A stretch of 47,454 nt of DNA, taken from positions 1 to 47,454 of the forward strand of contig NZ_BLAY01000071.1 in assembly GCF_020521235.1 (NCBI RefSeq), read 5' to 3'. Positions 8,490 through 17,485 of the stretch are shown here, in pieces; within the stretch, counting starts at the first letter, position 1; each line of letters opens with the position of its first letter. The DNA comes from Microseira wollei NIES-4236 (GTDB lineage: Bacteria > Cyanobacteriota > Cyanobacteriia > Cyanobacteriales > Aerosakkonemataceae). The notes under the pieces were generated by a model. It was not told the origin of the DNA. It did not search any database and was given only the letters and a program-made list of their open reading frames with translations. Both the position numbers and the translations under genes were made by a program.

Positions 8490-9753
8490 TCAATCAACCT
8501 CTAAAAACTTAGTCATTGGTTGGGATTTACTGGTTTCAAGATAGCTAGCAGATTTAGCGCCGCTGGTAACTGCCCAGGATTTCAGTTTTTCGATTTGATG
8601 AGTAGCCAAACGAGCCAACGGAACACAGTCAGCGATCGCATCCAACAAATCCCCATTTGTAAATTCCTCATTCCGACTAAATGCTTGTTGCATAGCCTCA
8701 TAAATGACTTGCTCAATCTCAGCACCAGAGAAATCTTTGGAGTGGCTGGCTAATAGTTCAAAATAAAACTCGTTATTTTTGACTCGCTCAGGGCGAAGGC
8801 GGCTCTTGTGAACTTGAAAGATTTGCTCGCGCTCTAGCTGGTTGGGCAGGTCGCAGAAAAATAATTCATCCAGTCTGCCTTTCCGAATTAGTTCAGCGGG
8901 CAAAATTTCAGTGTTGTTAGCAGTAGCAATAACAAAGACGGGGGCGGTTTTCTCTTGCATCCAAGTTAGCAGCGTACCGAACACGCGCCTGGATGTGCCG
9001 GAGTCACCGTCAGCGCCGCTGGTGATATTGCCAAACGCTTTGTCAATTTCATCTAGCATCAAACAGCACGGAGAAACAGCTTCAGCCAACTTAATGACGA
9101 GCCTTACTCGACTCTCACTTTCCCCGACAATACCGCCGAACAACCGACCGACATCCAACCACAGTAACGGTAACTTCCTCTCATGCTGCAATAGTACGGG
9201 CTGATAGTGATTTACCCGTGCCTTGAATCCCCGCCAGCAGCACGCCTTTGGGTGCTGGTAAGCCATAGGCGCGGGCTGCGTCGGTGAAACTGTGCTGACG
9301 AACTCTAACCCATTGCTTGAGATTTTCCAGTCCACCCACAGAATCTCAGCCGGATTGAACTGGGATAAATTCGAGAATGCCAGTTTCGCGGATGGTTTGA
9401 CGCTTTTCATCGATGAGTTCTGCGATCGCGGTTTCATCCACTTTCCCCGCCTTGGCTAAAGACTTTGCCAGCACCAGGCTAATCCGGCAGCGAGTCAATC
9501 CCTGGCAAGCTTTGAGTAGTTGTTCGCGATTTAAGGGCGATACCTTTAATTTTTTGCCAACCAAGCGATCGACCAGTTCTGATATCTCATCGATGGTTGG
9601 CAGCGACAAATCTACAACCGTCGTTTCTTCCTTGAGTTCAGTAGGGTTACGCAATTGGTCTGACAGGATGACTAATGTGCGGCGATCGCGTGCCATCTCC
9701 CTTGCCACATTCTTAATCTCACCTAAAAAATGTCGCCAGGATGCCCACACCTG
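8490..9753 (-). pseudogene. Ycf46-like AAA+ ATPase, C-terminal part
   Basis: This is the 3' portion of the gene that starts at 12312, separated from it by a tnpB element. It begins VWASWRHFLGEIKNVAREMA, ARDRRTLVILSDQL. The Walker A motif (GIQGTGKS) is near 9206-9229 in a different frame from Walker B (CCLMLDEIDKAFG) and from GTSRRVFGTLLTWMQE, SPV-type sensor ATANNTEILPAELIRKGR, and the C-terminal lid (FSGAEIEQVIYEAM). Frameshifts lie near 9343 and 9190. The arrangement and sequence match the cyanobacterial/plastid Ycf46-type AAA+ ATPases. Function of such proteins is poorly known. Confidence 0.85.
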
Positions 9754-9854
9754 ACCGAGGTAGGAGTGGGTCCCAATTGCGACTAACTAATAAACTGAGC
9801 AATAGGGAATACTTGGTTTTTGATCTATAATCATGATAGGAGTTTTTTGAGGTT

Positions 9855-11033
9855 ATGGAACAAGTATTGACGCTAGTTGTAAGACTTGATGTATCCCAAA
9901 AACAGCAAGAGTTGTTGGCGGATACAGCTAAGAATTTTGCGTCAGCTTGTACTTGGAGCAATGAAACAGTTAATCCAAACCTAACTAACAGAAACTCAAT
10001 TCAGGCGGTTTGTTATCACGAGGTTAAAGAAAAGTTCAGACTGACTGCTAACCACGTTGTCAGAGCTGGCGCTAGGGTAGCTGCCAACAGGCTAACCGCA
10101 AAACAGAAGGGTAGTTGCGTTAAAGGTTTTAAGCCAACCAGTTTTGATTGTGACGCTAGAACATTCCGGTTTATTGAAAAGACTTGGAGTGTTAGCGTTA
10201 GCACAACAAGTAAACGGGTAACTCTTCCAATAATCGCCAGTAACTATCATCGTGGTAAACTAACCGATCAAAACCCGACTTCCGCTCAAGTCTGTCTACA
10301 CAAAGACGGTAATTGGTATGTCCACATTCAACTAAAATCAGAACCACCAAAACCAGGAAAATCCGACAATGTAATTGGTGTTGATTTTGGGAGAAGAGAT
10401 ATCGCCGTTACCAGTACAGGTAAGTCATGGTCTGGTAAAAATATTCAGGAGGTAAGAGACAAATACAGCCGTACTAGAACTTCTTTACAGAAAAAAGCTT
10501 CCCAAGGCACAAGGACTACACGGCGTAGATGCCGTCAAATCCTGCAACGGCTATCGGGGAGAGAAAGAAGGTATCAAGCGTGGCGCAATCATAACATCAG
10601 CTCATCTATCATTTTAGAGGCTAAAGAGTCTCAATTCTTTTTAGCTATTGAAGATTTAACTGGAATTAGAGAAAGAACCAATTCAAAACCCAGAAACAAG
10701 ACCGAAAGAAGAAGGTCTAACAGTTGGGCTTTCTACCAATTAAGAATGTTTCTTGAGTAGGGCATCAAGGAAGGTGTGAAAGTTGTAACCGTTCCTCCTG
10801 CTTATACGAGTCAAACTTGCCATTGTTGTTTGCATATCGGAATCAGAACCCAGAAGCGTTTTAAGTGTGGCAACAAGGCTTGTGGGTGGATTGGGGATGC
10901 AGATGAGAATGGCTCTAAAATGATTGCTTTATTGGGGTTGAGTGTAAACCAACCTGGAGGCTCAAAATTACTGTCTTGCAACATTAATTTTAGGGCTACT
11001 GAAAGCCTACACTCACCCTCGAGGGGAGTGTAG
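9855..11033 (+). pseudogene. tnpB: TnpB with one nonsense codon
   Basis: The frame runs from ATG 9855 to TAG 11031-11033 with one stop at 10758-10760. RuvC-I is GVDFGRRDIAVTS, RuvC-II is FLAIEDLTGIRERT, the zinc ribbon is SQTCHCCLHIG...KCGNKACGW and RuvC-III is GDADENGSKM. The stop lies at FLE*GIKEGVKV, where relatives usually have a two-residue insertion (YK); loss of three bases (CAA) from TACAAG would give exactly TAG, which is a plausible origin. It is an RNA-guided nuclease gene of the IS1341 type, with no tnpA alongside. It interrupts the AAA+ gene of the opposite strand. Confidence 0.85.
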
Positions 11034-11034
11034 G
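11006..11034 (+). other. Right-end hairpin of the third tnpB element
   Basis: CCTACACTC pairs with GAGTGTAGG, followed by TAGTTTAC. The tnpB stop codon (TAG 11031-11033) lies inside the hairpin. The following TAGTT resembles the sequence after the hairpins of the elements at 14557 and 43907 (read on the minus strand, GTAGTTC). Confidence 0.65.
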
Positions 11035-11035
11035 T

Positions 11036-12312
11036 AGTTTACGAACCAACGGCAACTGTCCTGCTCTTATCTGCCCGTTGCTACCGGGGGATATCAGAGT
11101 TGCCAAATCTTTCATTACAAAAATTGCCGGTTGGTCTGCGGGTGCTTTAGCAATACGAGCTAAAGCGTTCATTGGATTTCCCTTATCCGTGCCATCCTTG
11201 TCCGACCAACCTCTAGAGAAACAAAAAAAGTAAATTTGTATTTTTCGATCTTTAGCAATATCAAGAAGCATTTCTTCGGCTACTTCCTCTTCTGCTGCCA
11301 CTAAATAAAGCAATGGAAATCTTGCCGATAACATCAATAATAATTCATTCTTTAAAATCCTCATTTTTTCCGGCTTATCCCTATCAACATCAACTTCTAA
11401 AGCTGAAGTATATTTTTGTTTTGTTTGGAGGTGACTAATAGTTTCATTGGCTTCTTTGAGTTGACTACGTAATTGCCCCAATTGAGATTCAAGCACTTGT
11501 TTTTCCCCAATCTGTGCTGGCAAATATTGAATTTGTTGGTGCCTCGTCTCAATCTCTCTTTCACGAGCTTCAAGTTGTCCTTTGAGTCGGGAAATTTCAC
11601 CAGTACGTTCACGCTCTCTACTTTCCAAATCGGCAACTTCAGTCAACCGTTTTTGGGCCTCCGATAACTTACCCACCAAATCATTACGTTCTTGATACAA
11701 ATTATCTAGCTGTTGCCGGAAATTATCTGAATCAGCTAATTGCTGCTTGTTGAGATTCATGTACGCTTCGCGCAGTTCATTGCGCTGGCGTTCCTATTCT
11801 GCCTTATAGAAATTTAGCTCAATCAGGAGTTGAGGAAAATCCTTGAGTTGGTTCTGCAATACGTCATTTTCAGAAGCTAATTGCTTCATGCGATCGCCGC
11901 TGATACTGGTATCTGCTTTTTGGTAGGCAAGGCGATATGTTGCGATCGCCATTTGTTTTGCTACCGTTAGATATTCTTCTGGAATATCCTGCTCATCAAG
12001 CAATCCATCATCTGTTGCTTCCAGAATTGCTGAAACTAAATCCTTGTCATTCTTGCCCTGCTTTAAACTTAACAGGTTTTCCCCTCGCCATTCCTTGAGC
12101 AGATTGCACACTGTATCAGCAGACCCGCCGATACCATAAATATGCTTAAGTGCTGCTTGTACTGAGCGCGTAGCGATACCGACTTTATTTTTCTGAAGCA
12201 CAGCGCAAGCAATATCTACCATTTCCCGGTTAATGCTGCTGTGCTGTTTATTTGGATCTACGTCAAATCCTGTCAAATCAAGCGTTGCGAACGTTGTTGG
12301 TAGTTTTGCCAT
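11036..12312 (-). pseudogene. KfrA_N-like DNA-binding and coiled-coil N-terminus of the AAA+ gene
   Basis: The start chosen is ATG 12312, with AGGTG 8 bases upstream (GTG 12321 is an alternative). The first 80 residues (NREMVDIACAVLQKNKVGIA, then AALKHIYGIGGSADTV and LLKEWRGENL) match the KfrA N-terminal DNA-binding domain of plasmid proteins. An in-frame TAG at 11794-11796 is followed, in the same frame, by ERQRNELREAYMNLNKQ and about 120 residues of coiled coil rich in Leu, Glu, Arg and Gln. Then the Ycf46-type N-terminal region appears (LLLMLSARFPLLYLVAAEEE, GNPMNALARIAKAP, AIFVMKDLATLISPGSNGQ). It ends at LPLVR where the tnpB element is inserted. Reconstructed with 8490-9753, the parent protein would be about 850 residues: KfrA_N, coiled coil, AAA+. 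Confidence 0.75.
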
Positions 12313-12345
12313 GATTGTCACCTATAAGGTTTCTAAACGATTAGC

Positions 12346-12374
12346 GATATGCCAATGGCTAGCTACGCGAACGC
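12346..12374 (+). repeat. 29-bp GC-targeted repeat, intergenic copy
   Basis: The copy GATATGCC...CGCGAACGC follows a GC and is 29 bases long. It lies between the AAA+ gene start and the GIY-YIG gene end and so breaks no frame. Its central part differs from the coding-region copies but both ends are kept. Confidence 0.55.
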
Positions 12375-12442
12375 ATCAAGCAATAAAGCTAGTTGACTTG
12401 GAACTAAATTTTCCAAAAATTCCTCAAAGTCAACAACTCTCA

Positions 12443-13066
12443 TCAAGATTTTTTTTGTTTAGTAGCTAAAACAAGGTCATATAGATTGCAGTTCAGCAAA
12501 ATACACATTTCCAGAGTTTCAGCAGGAGTTAAATGAGGCTGAAACTTTCCTGAAATCCATTCGCGTATAGATTTTGTCGTAACCTGGCGGGGACTATTAA
12601 TTTCCTCAAATCTTCTGTTAAGAGCTTTAGCAAACCCTTTCTGTGTATATCCTGCTTTTTTGTAAAGGGTGATCGGCGTTACAACATTCTCAGCTAAATC
12701 TATGAATTGCTCATCAGTCAAATTCTGTTTCTGATGCCTACTCAAAAACTGAACCCTTTTGGGGCGTTCGCGCTTATTTAATGGTGGACAGAACTTGGCA
12801 ATAAACTCTGATTCTATTGCTTTCAAACAGTTAAGGTCAGATTCAGCAATTGGTAACCAAAATATTCTGACTTCATTTTCCGATTTTATTTCCTCTAGTT
12901 TGCGATCGTTCAACCATCGCTCTTTCAAATTTATGGAAGAACCAATGTACTGAATTTTCTTCGCTGAATCAACCACAAAATACACACAAGGTATTTGCGG
13001 TAGCTTTTGTCTTTCCTCCAGCGGCACTGAATCTAAGCACATTGGGTTGACTAAATGCTCGATCAT
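12443..13066 (-). CDS. GIY-YIG nuclease-like protein with C-terminal HTH-like domain
   Basis: The 207-residue protein starts at ATG 13066. Residues 20-100 form a GIY-YIG fold: PCVYFVVDSAKKIQYIGSSI carries the modified GIY...YIG pair, then NLKERW and an ESEFIAKFCPPLN segment with a Glu. The C-terminal part (GFAKALNRRFEEINSPRQV, TTKSIREWISGKFQPHLTPA, ETLEMCILLNCNLYDL) resembles a helix-turn-helix region and is like the C-terminus of the regulator at 13150-13410, which has PKLSPAETL at the same place. It may bind and cut or nick DNA at a defined site. It is the first gene upstream of the KfrA-AAA+ gene on the same strand. GIY-YIG function is family knowledge; the coupling is inference. Confidence 0.7.
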   Translation of the reverse strand: MIEHLVNPMCLDSVPLEERQKLPQIPCVYFVVDSAKKIQYIGSSINLKERWLNDRKLEEIKSENEVRIFWLPIAESDLNCLKAIESEFIAKFCPPLNKRERPKRVQFLSRHQKQNLTDEQFIDLAENVVTPITLYKKAGYTQKGFAKALNRRFEEINSPRQVTTKSIREWISGKFQPHLTPAETLEMCILLNCNLYDLVLATKQKKS

Positions 13067-13084
13067 TAGATTACTTTTACTAAG

Positions 13085-13145
13085 TTGTTGTGTAACGCTA
13101 ACCTTACAAAAATATACCAGGTTAACCTTACACGGTCAAGACTAA
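13085..13145. promoter_or_regulatory. Repeated operator-like motif near the GIY-YIG gene start
   Basis: The motif (C/T)TAACCTTACA occurs twice (GCTAACCTTACAAAA and GTTAACCTTACACGG) just upstream of the gene that starts at 13066. The related forms TGACCTTACA and GTCAACCTGTCA occur upstream of 13410. This pattern would suit a shared XRE-type repressor site. Confidence 0.5.
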
Positions 13146-13149
13146 ATTA

Positions 13150-13410
13150 TCAGTTTTCTGGCAAATCGCTTTCATGTGGGAAAGCGATCGCAAGTTCAGC
13201 AAGAGTGCAACCAAGAATTTCAAGTAAAACAAGGGTTTCTGCTGGAGACAACTTAGGAATTGCCCTGCCGTTTATCCAAGCGTTTACCGCCTGACGCGAA
13301 AGTTTCCTGCCTGATGTGAGTTTCCAAGCACTCTCAACTAAATCTGCGAATTGCTCCTGAGTTAAACCCCTACGACTTAGTAAAATCATAAATTTTGACT
13401 TTTTCTTCAT
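13150..13410 (-). CDS. XRE-family-like HTH regulator
   Basis: The 86-residue protein (MKKKSKFMILLSRRGLTQEQ) has a helix-turn-helix of the Cro/C1/XRE kind: GLTQEQFADLVESAW, then LSRQAVNAWINGRAIPKLSP and AETLVLLEILGCTLAEL. The recognition helix region is QAVNAWINGR. It is a DNA-binding repressor-like protein of mobile elements. The repeat motif ACCTTACA around it suggests it controls itself and the GIY-YIG gene downstream. Its C-terminal HTH region is similar in style to the C-terminus of the GIY-YIG protein. Confidence 0.8.
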   Translation of the reverse strand: MKKKSKFMILLSRRGLTQEQFADLVESAWKLTSGRKLSRQAVNAWINGRAIPKLSPAETLVLLEILGCTLAELAIAFPHESDLPEN

Positions 13411-13475
13411 ATCCTTACACTTGACAGTGCAAGGTCAACCTGTCACAAATATAATGAAAGGCTGACCTTACAAGC
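13411..13475. promoter_or_regulatory. Operator-like motifs upstream of the XRE gene
   Basis: CCTTACACTTGACAG, GTCAACCTGTCA and GCTGACCTTACAAG lie within 65 bases just upstream of the regulator start. They share the (A/G)ACCT(T/G)(A/T)CA core with the two motifs at 13085-13145. Confidence 0.5.
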
Positions 13476-13583
13476 AATTCCTCCTGATGAAAAAAACAAG
13501 ACAGGCTTGCACTCCGCCTTCACAAAACATAGAAGCACAAAGGATCTCGATCTCATATGTGGCCTAGAGGCTTAGCACAGAAA

Positions 13584-14114
13584 ATGGAAAACCTGCCACT
13601 AAAACGCAGAGTTTCAGTAGAGCGCTGCAACCTCAAGTGGGTGCAAGACTTAGTTGCAGAAAAACACTATCTTCATAAACCAGTAGATCGCCGTGCCATA
13701 CCATACCATTTGCTTACCCGAATTAATTACGGTTAGAGCATTTCACTAGGTGGAAAAGCGATCGGGTGCCGTCAGCGGGGGCTTTTCACCAGAGAAGATG
13801 ATGAGATAAAAAGCGATCGCTTAGCGTGCGCTTCGCGCTCTCGCTCCCTTTTCACCGGATGGCAAGTTCTTGTCATCTCCCGCCTGTGGATAGACCCAAT
13901 GCTTGGGCAGCGTCAGAGTAACGGTCGTGCATCAAATATTGACAGCTGTGCGAAGTCTATAATGCTCTGCCCTTGGCAGCAGGATTGGATTGACCATCAC
14001 CCACCTGTTTTTCCCGAACTTCCCTATCACATCCGCCTCATCCTTGCCCACGCCGATACAGGTGCAGGACATGAAGGAATTGTGTACAGTGCAGCCAATT
14101 TCACTCGATATTAA
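13584..14114 (+). pseudogene. Mom-like / GNAT-like protein remnant
   Basis: From ATG 13584 the frame reads MENLPLKRRVSVERCNLKWV, QDLVAEKHYLHKPVDRRAIP, a TAG at about 13734, then a run to a 30-base repeat at 13815-13844 which adds DRLACASRSR in frame. The C-terminal part, WQVLVISRLWIDP, HPPVFPELPYHIRLILAHAD and TGAGHEGIVYSAANF, carries the D-x2-GH-x-G-x-(I/V)Y-x-A-x-NF pattern of Mom-like DNA-modifying acyltransferase folds. The stop and the repeat insertion make it a pseudogene. The Mom assignment is from pattern memory only. Confidence 0.5.
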
Positions 14115-14412
14115 TTCGAGAATTAATTGCTGAAAATCCTTGGTGCAGCGTTGACTAACTGGTTGAGCATCTACGAGTCAAAAGGGACCAGACAACCGAA
14201 ATAATAAGTAAGATCGTCCGCTCCAAATCTCCACAGATTGAACTGCGGGCAATAGTTAGTTACGACAACCGAGAATTAGCCAAACGAGCCGGATTTGGTT
14301 GGGACGGCGATATGCCTCCCTTCCGCTGCGCTCGCGCAGAATTTGGGTAAAGAAAATTCGGGAATGCGATACGCCAAAGTTTCTTCAGTCCTTGACCTTT
14401 AGCGTTGAAACG
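14115..14412 (+). pseudogene. DEDDh exonuclease-like C-terminal fragment
   Basis: The frame LVEHLRVKRDQTTEIISKIV, RSKSPQIELRAIVSYDNREL and AKRAGFGWDG is followed by a 29-base repeat (14309-14337). Removing it gives RIWVKKIRECDTPKFLQSLT in continuous frame. The tail AIVSYDNRELAKRAGFGWDG is familiar from the C-terminal extension of 3'-5' exonuclease-type proteins of cyanobacteria. The N-terminal catalytic part is missing and the 5' end has a stop. Confidence 0.45.
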
Positions 14413-14555
14413 ATTGCTTAATTTCATCAAACTACCGAAATTAATTCCGGGTATCCTTCCACGCGCGCTTGCGGCAAGGTAGTGTTTCTGTCGGCTGCGG
14501 AAAGCGCTTTTCAGATTGTTACTGCATAAGAGGTCAGAATGCTTGGAGTGAACTA

Positions 14556-14585
14556 CCTACACGCTCCCTGACGGTACAGTGTAGG
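14556..14585 (-). other. Right-end hairpin of the intact tnpB element
   Basis: CCTACAC pairs with GTGTAGG, with a 16-base interior, and overlaps the tnpB stop at 14557-14559. The minus-strand sequence beyond it is TAGTTC, as at 43900. Confidence 0.65.
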
Positions 14586-15783
14586 CTTCCTGCCCAACAA
14601 AAAACGTAGTAGTGGATTTCTGGCGTCCTCCCTTACTGTGATTTACTTCTGGGCGACAGGCTTTATCCCCCGTTCCAGAGGTCAAAATTCGTAGTCCTTC
14701 ATCCCGAAGGTTGATAGCTGCGTTGATATCCCTGTCATGTTTTGTATGGCAATGTTCGCAAGTCCAAGTTCTGACATCAAGCGGCAAGCTGCCAACTTGC
14801 TTCAAGCAAACATGACAGGTTTTTGAACTGGGAAAAAATCTATCGACTTCTTGATAAATCTTCCCTGACATTTCTGCCTTATATTTCAACATGGTGCAAA
14901 ACATCCCCCATCCAACTTGTTGAATGGATTTAGCCAAGCAATGGTTTTGCATCATGCCTTTAACCTTGAGATTTTCTACCACAATCACTTGGTTTTCGTT
15001 AACTATCCTACGAGATAGCTTGTGCAGAAAATCCTCACGGCAGTTAGTAATTTTTCTCTGAACTATAGCAACTTTTTTCCTAGCCTTAATGCGGTTTTTA
15101 GAACCTTTCTGCTTTCTAGATAGTTGCTGTTGTTTGAGTTTTAAATTCTTTTCATGCTTGTTAAGTATTCTGGGGTTGTCAAACTTAGAACCATCGCTAG
15201 TAACAGCAAAATGGTTTAAGCCAAGATCAATACCTATTGCTTTACCACCCCTCTCTTTCCCCCCTATTAGGGGGGATGAAAGGAGGGTATCCTTGCCATC
15301 GTCAAACAGAATAGCTGCAAAATATTGCTTATAACAGTTTTTTGAGCTGGTTACATTTTTAATTTTACCCTCAATAGGTCTATGAATGATTGCTGTTACA
15401 TCTCCTATCTTTGGGAGAGTTAAATAATTACCTGTAACCTTGACATTTTGAGGATACTGGAGCGACTGCTTACCATTTTTTGATTTAAATCTAGGATAGT
15501 TAGCCCTTTTTTCAAAGAAGTTATTGAAAGCTACCCCAAGATTCAGACAGACTTGCTGCAAACATTGTGAATAAGTTAGTGACAACCAGTCATGCTCTTT
15601 CTTTAACTGTGGAATTAACTTTTTGACTTCGTACCCAGACAATCCTTTGCCTGTTTCCTTGTATGTTTGGTTCATCAAGTTCAAACAATAATTCCATAGC
15701 CAGCGACAACTACCAAAAGCTTGCGCTAGCGACTGCCGTTGCTGGGCATCTGGATACAATCTGACTTTGACGACTTTTAACAT
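14557..15783 (-). CDS. tnpB: TnpB RNA-guided nuclease, apparently intact
   Basis: The 408-residue protein has all expected parts: N-terminal wedge-type region, RuvC-I with Asp186 (GIDLGLNHFAV), a basic linker (KQKGSKNRIKARKK), RuvC-II with Glu270 (VVENLKVKG), zinc ribbon Cys323/326 and 342/345, and RuvC-III with Asp352 (HDRDINAA). All three catalytic acids are present. An extra SSPLIGGKERGG lies at 169-180, just ahead of RuvC-I, in a place that is short in relatives; it is encoded by a repetitive CCCCCCTATTAGGGGGGA-like sequence. There is no TnpA near, so mobility would need one in trans. It is the only open tnpB of five in the window. Confidence 0.9.
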   Translation of the reverse strand: MLKVVKVRLYPDAQQRQSLAQAFGSCRWLWNYCLNLMNQTYKETGKGLSGYEVKKLIPQLKKEHDWLSLTYSQCLQQVCLNLGVAFNNFFEKRANYPRFKSKNGKQSLQYPQNVKVTGNYLTLPKIGDVTAIIHRPIEGKIKNVTSSKNCYKQYFAAILFDDGKDTLLSSPLIGGKERGGKAIGIDLGLNHFAVTSDGSKFDNPRILNKHEKNLKLKQQQLSRKQKGSKNRIKARKKVAIVQRKITNCREDFLHKLSRRIVNENQVIVVENLKVKGMMQNHCLAKSIQQVGWGMFCTMLKYKAEMSGKIYQEVDRFFPSSKTCHVCLKQVGSLPLDVRTWTCEHCHTKHDRDINAAINLRDEGLRILTSGTGDKACRPEVNHSKGGRQKSTTTFFVGQEAYTVPSGSV

Positions 15784-15897
15784 TTAGATTAAACAGACGT
15801 TTGCTATAAATTAGCATAGCATAGAATTTGTTCGTTTCCTCCATGCCCTCTTCTCTCGTGCTGCCGCACATTGGTCAGAGGACTGTCGTCAACTCAC

Positions 15898-15948
15898 CCG
15901 CAATTCATCTCACGCTCCCTGAAGCGCCAGACGTGAGGCTTCTTGCGG
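15898..15948 (-). repeat. CCGCAA-bounded double hairpin, copy 1
   Basis: CCGCAA pairs with TTGCGG, and inside it CTCACG pairs with CGTGAG. Read on the minus strand the layout (CCGCAAGAAGCCTCACG, then GTGAGATGAATTGCGG) matches a copy at 47339-47394 with a different inner stem, which implies structure rather than sequence is kept. It looks like an IS605-type right end without its tnpB. Confidence 0.5.
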
Positions 15949-15953
15949 AATTA

Positions 15954-16385
15954 GCTAAATTTTGATCTGTCACCTCTCCAAATTCTTCTCAATCTTCTTA
16001 TCAAATATTTATCAACTCTCTCACCCAACGAGAGAGAGTGTTTTGAAGATTTTTGCCGGAGAGAGGTAGCCCGCCTCCCGCGACCGATCGTAAGCCTTGG
16101 GGATTATCTGGCAGCCTCTGACGCCAGCGGACAGCCAAGGTACGAAGATTTCTATCGAAGATTCCAAAACACCTCCACGGGGCGGGAAATGCGATTGGGA
16201 GCGATATGCCTCCCTTCCGCGAAGCTCTCGCAAACCAATTAACGGAGGAGGTATACGCCCAGATGGAGGAAGAATTTTTTGAGATGGGCGGGGACTTCCT
16301 TGCTTTTGTAGCCAATTTCTCGGGAGAAGAACGCGAATTTAGGGTGAAGTTTTTAGAGGAGTGGGACAGGAGGAATAAACATTGA
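15954..16385 (+). pseudogene. Hypothetical gene with a 29-bp repeat insertion
   Basis: One frame runs from about 15954 without a start codon: NFDLSPLQILLNLLIKYLST, LSPNERECFEDFCRREVARL, PRPIVSLGDYLAASDASGQP, RYEDFYRRFQNTSTGREMRL. A 29-base repeat lies at 16203-16231; past it and back in frame the protein reads GANQLTEEVYAQMEEEFFEM, GGDFLAFVANFSGEEREFRV, KFLEEWDRRNKH. It stops at 16385, overlapping the next gene by four bases. The family is unknown; the protein is acidic and helical in the C-terminal half. Confidence 0.55.
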
Positions 16386-16800
16386 TTTGCCCGCATTCTA
16401 AAAGACAAATGGAGCCTATGCAGCTCACCGAAGTCTCGCGTTTAAACAGCATTCTTGTTAAATCCGGATATTGGGAATGTTCCTGTGGCTATGTGAAACC
16501 CATTTACCAAAAACAACCGGAATCACAAATACATGGTCTGAGCAAAACCATTAGTTGTTTTTGTTGTCAAGATACAGGTTATCTAAGTCATCAGTTGGTT
16601 CAGGAACATTTGCTAGAAGACTACAGCCCTAGCGATCCCCCTGTTCCCTGCGCCCGATGCTCCGCAGGTTTACTTATTAAGCATGGGTGGGATATCGCTA
16701 CAAAAATTGATTGCGAGAGCTTCGCGGAAGGGAGGCATATCGCATCCATGCCATAGAAATCAAAAAAGTTCAATTCTCTGAACCCGATGAATTAGCATAA
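16382..16800 (+). pseudogene. Zinc-motif protein with a 29-bp repeat insertion
   Basis: TTG 16382 is supported by AGGAGG 7 bases upstream and by the overlap with the previous stop. The protein (MICPHSKRQMEPMQLTEVSR) has CSCG, SCFCCQDTG and PCARCSAG, probably paired metal-binding sites. The 29-base repeat at 16715-16743 adds ESFAEGRHIAS and an early stop at 16756. Without it the frame continues IHAIEIKKVQFSEPDELA to TAA at 16798-16800, total 390 bases. I do not recognise the family. It may have lost its last residues or still work truncated. Confidence 0.6.
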
Positions 16801-16844
16801 AAAGTTAATTCAGCAATTGCCAACCTTGCTTATTCCCAGAAACT

Positions 16845-17048
16845 ATGACCCCCTCTAAATATGGCATTTGCTATCAATGCCATTCTCCCATAAATATTCC
16901 TGGACTGGCAGCCTTTAAGTGTTCCCAATCTGGATGGAAAAAAACTAATGACCTTAAAAGTGAATCTCAAAAAATCAAAGTTAACCGCCAAAGAAAAACT
17001 CTTAATAGAGTGCCAGTATCTTCTCAGGAAAATAGCCAAACATCCTGA
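16845..17048 (+). CDS. Small ORF with a CxxC motif
   Basis: ATG 16845 reads MTPSKYGICYQCHSPINIPG, LAAFKCSQSGWKKTND. CYQC and a third Cys could bind zinc. An overlapping ORF in another frame, 16948-17052, reads MTLKVNLKKSKLTAKEKLL and IECQYLLRKIAKHPD, so one of the two is probably real. No clear ribosome binding site is present for the first. Confidence 0.3.
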   Translation: MTPSKYGICYQCHSPINIPGLAAFKCSQSGWKKTNDLKSESQKIKVNRQRKTLNRVPVSSQENSQTS

Positions 17049-17167
17049 TTAAATTAAGTTGTTAATTAATGCTAAGGCAGGCTGGGAAATAATCGCTAAC
17101 TCTAAGGCCAAAAAGCGTCGTTATATTTTCAAATTGCTATTCAAAGAATAGCATATCAAACCTTGTT

Positions 17168-17485
17168 ATGGTATTTAAGATGGAAGAAATGGTAATTTTT
17201 TGTGACTCGAATACAGCAGCGAAGATTTTAGGATGCAGCGATCGCACTCTATTTAGGTACAGGCAGGAAGGAAAACTAATAGAGGGAATTCACTGGGGAC
17301 GCAATCCCAGCGGCAAGGTACTTTACAATTCGGTTTTACTGAATCAATTAATAAGATGTGGCGGTAAAGTCAATCATCCAGATCATCAAAAGTTCATTCA
17401 GAGATATCTGGAATCTCTACCTGAGAATCAACCGATGAAGCGGGGGAAAAAGGCGGCAACAAATCGGGCAATTGTGGTTGGTTAA
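17168..17485 (+). CDS. xis: Excisionase-like HTH protein
   Basis: The 105-residue protein (MVFKMEEMVIFCDSNTAAKI) has a MerR/Xis-type helix-turn-helix: NTAAKILGCSDRTLFRYRQE, then GKLIEGIHWGRNPSGKVLYN. It lies next to and converges with the island integrase, overlapping the restored integrase end by about 90 bases. Small HTH proteins next to a tyrosine recombinase usually serve as recombination directionality factors; that role is inferred. Confidence 0.65.
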   Translation: MVFKMEEMVIFCDSNTAAKILGCSDRTLFRYRQEGKLIEGIHWGRNPSGKVLYNSVLLNQLIRCGGKVNHPDHQKFIQRYLESLPENQPMKRGKKAATNRAIVVG

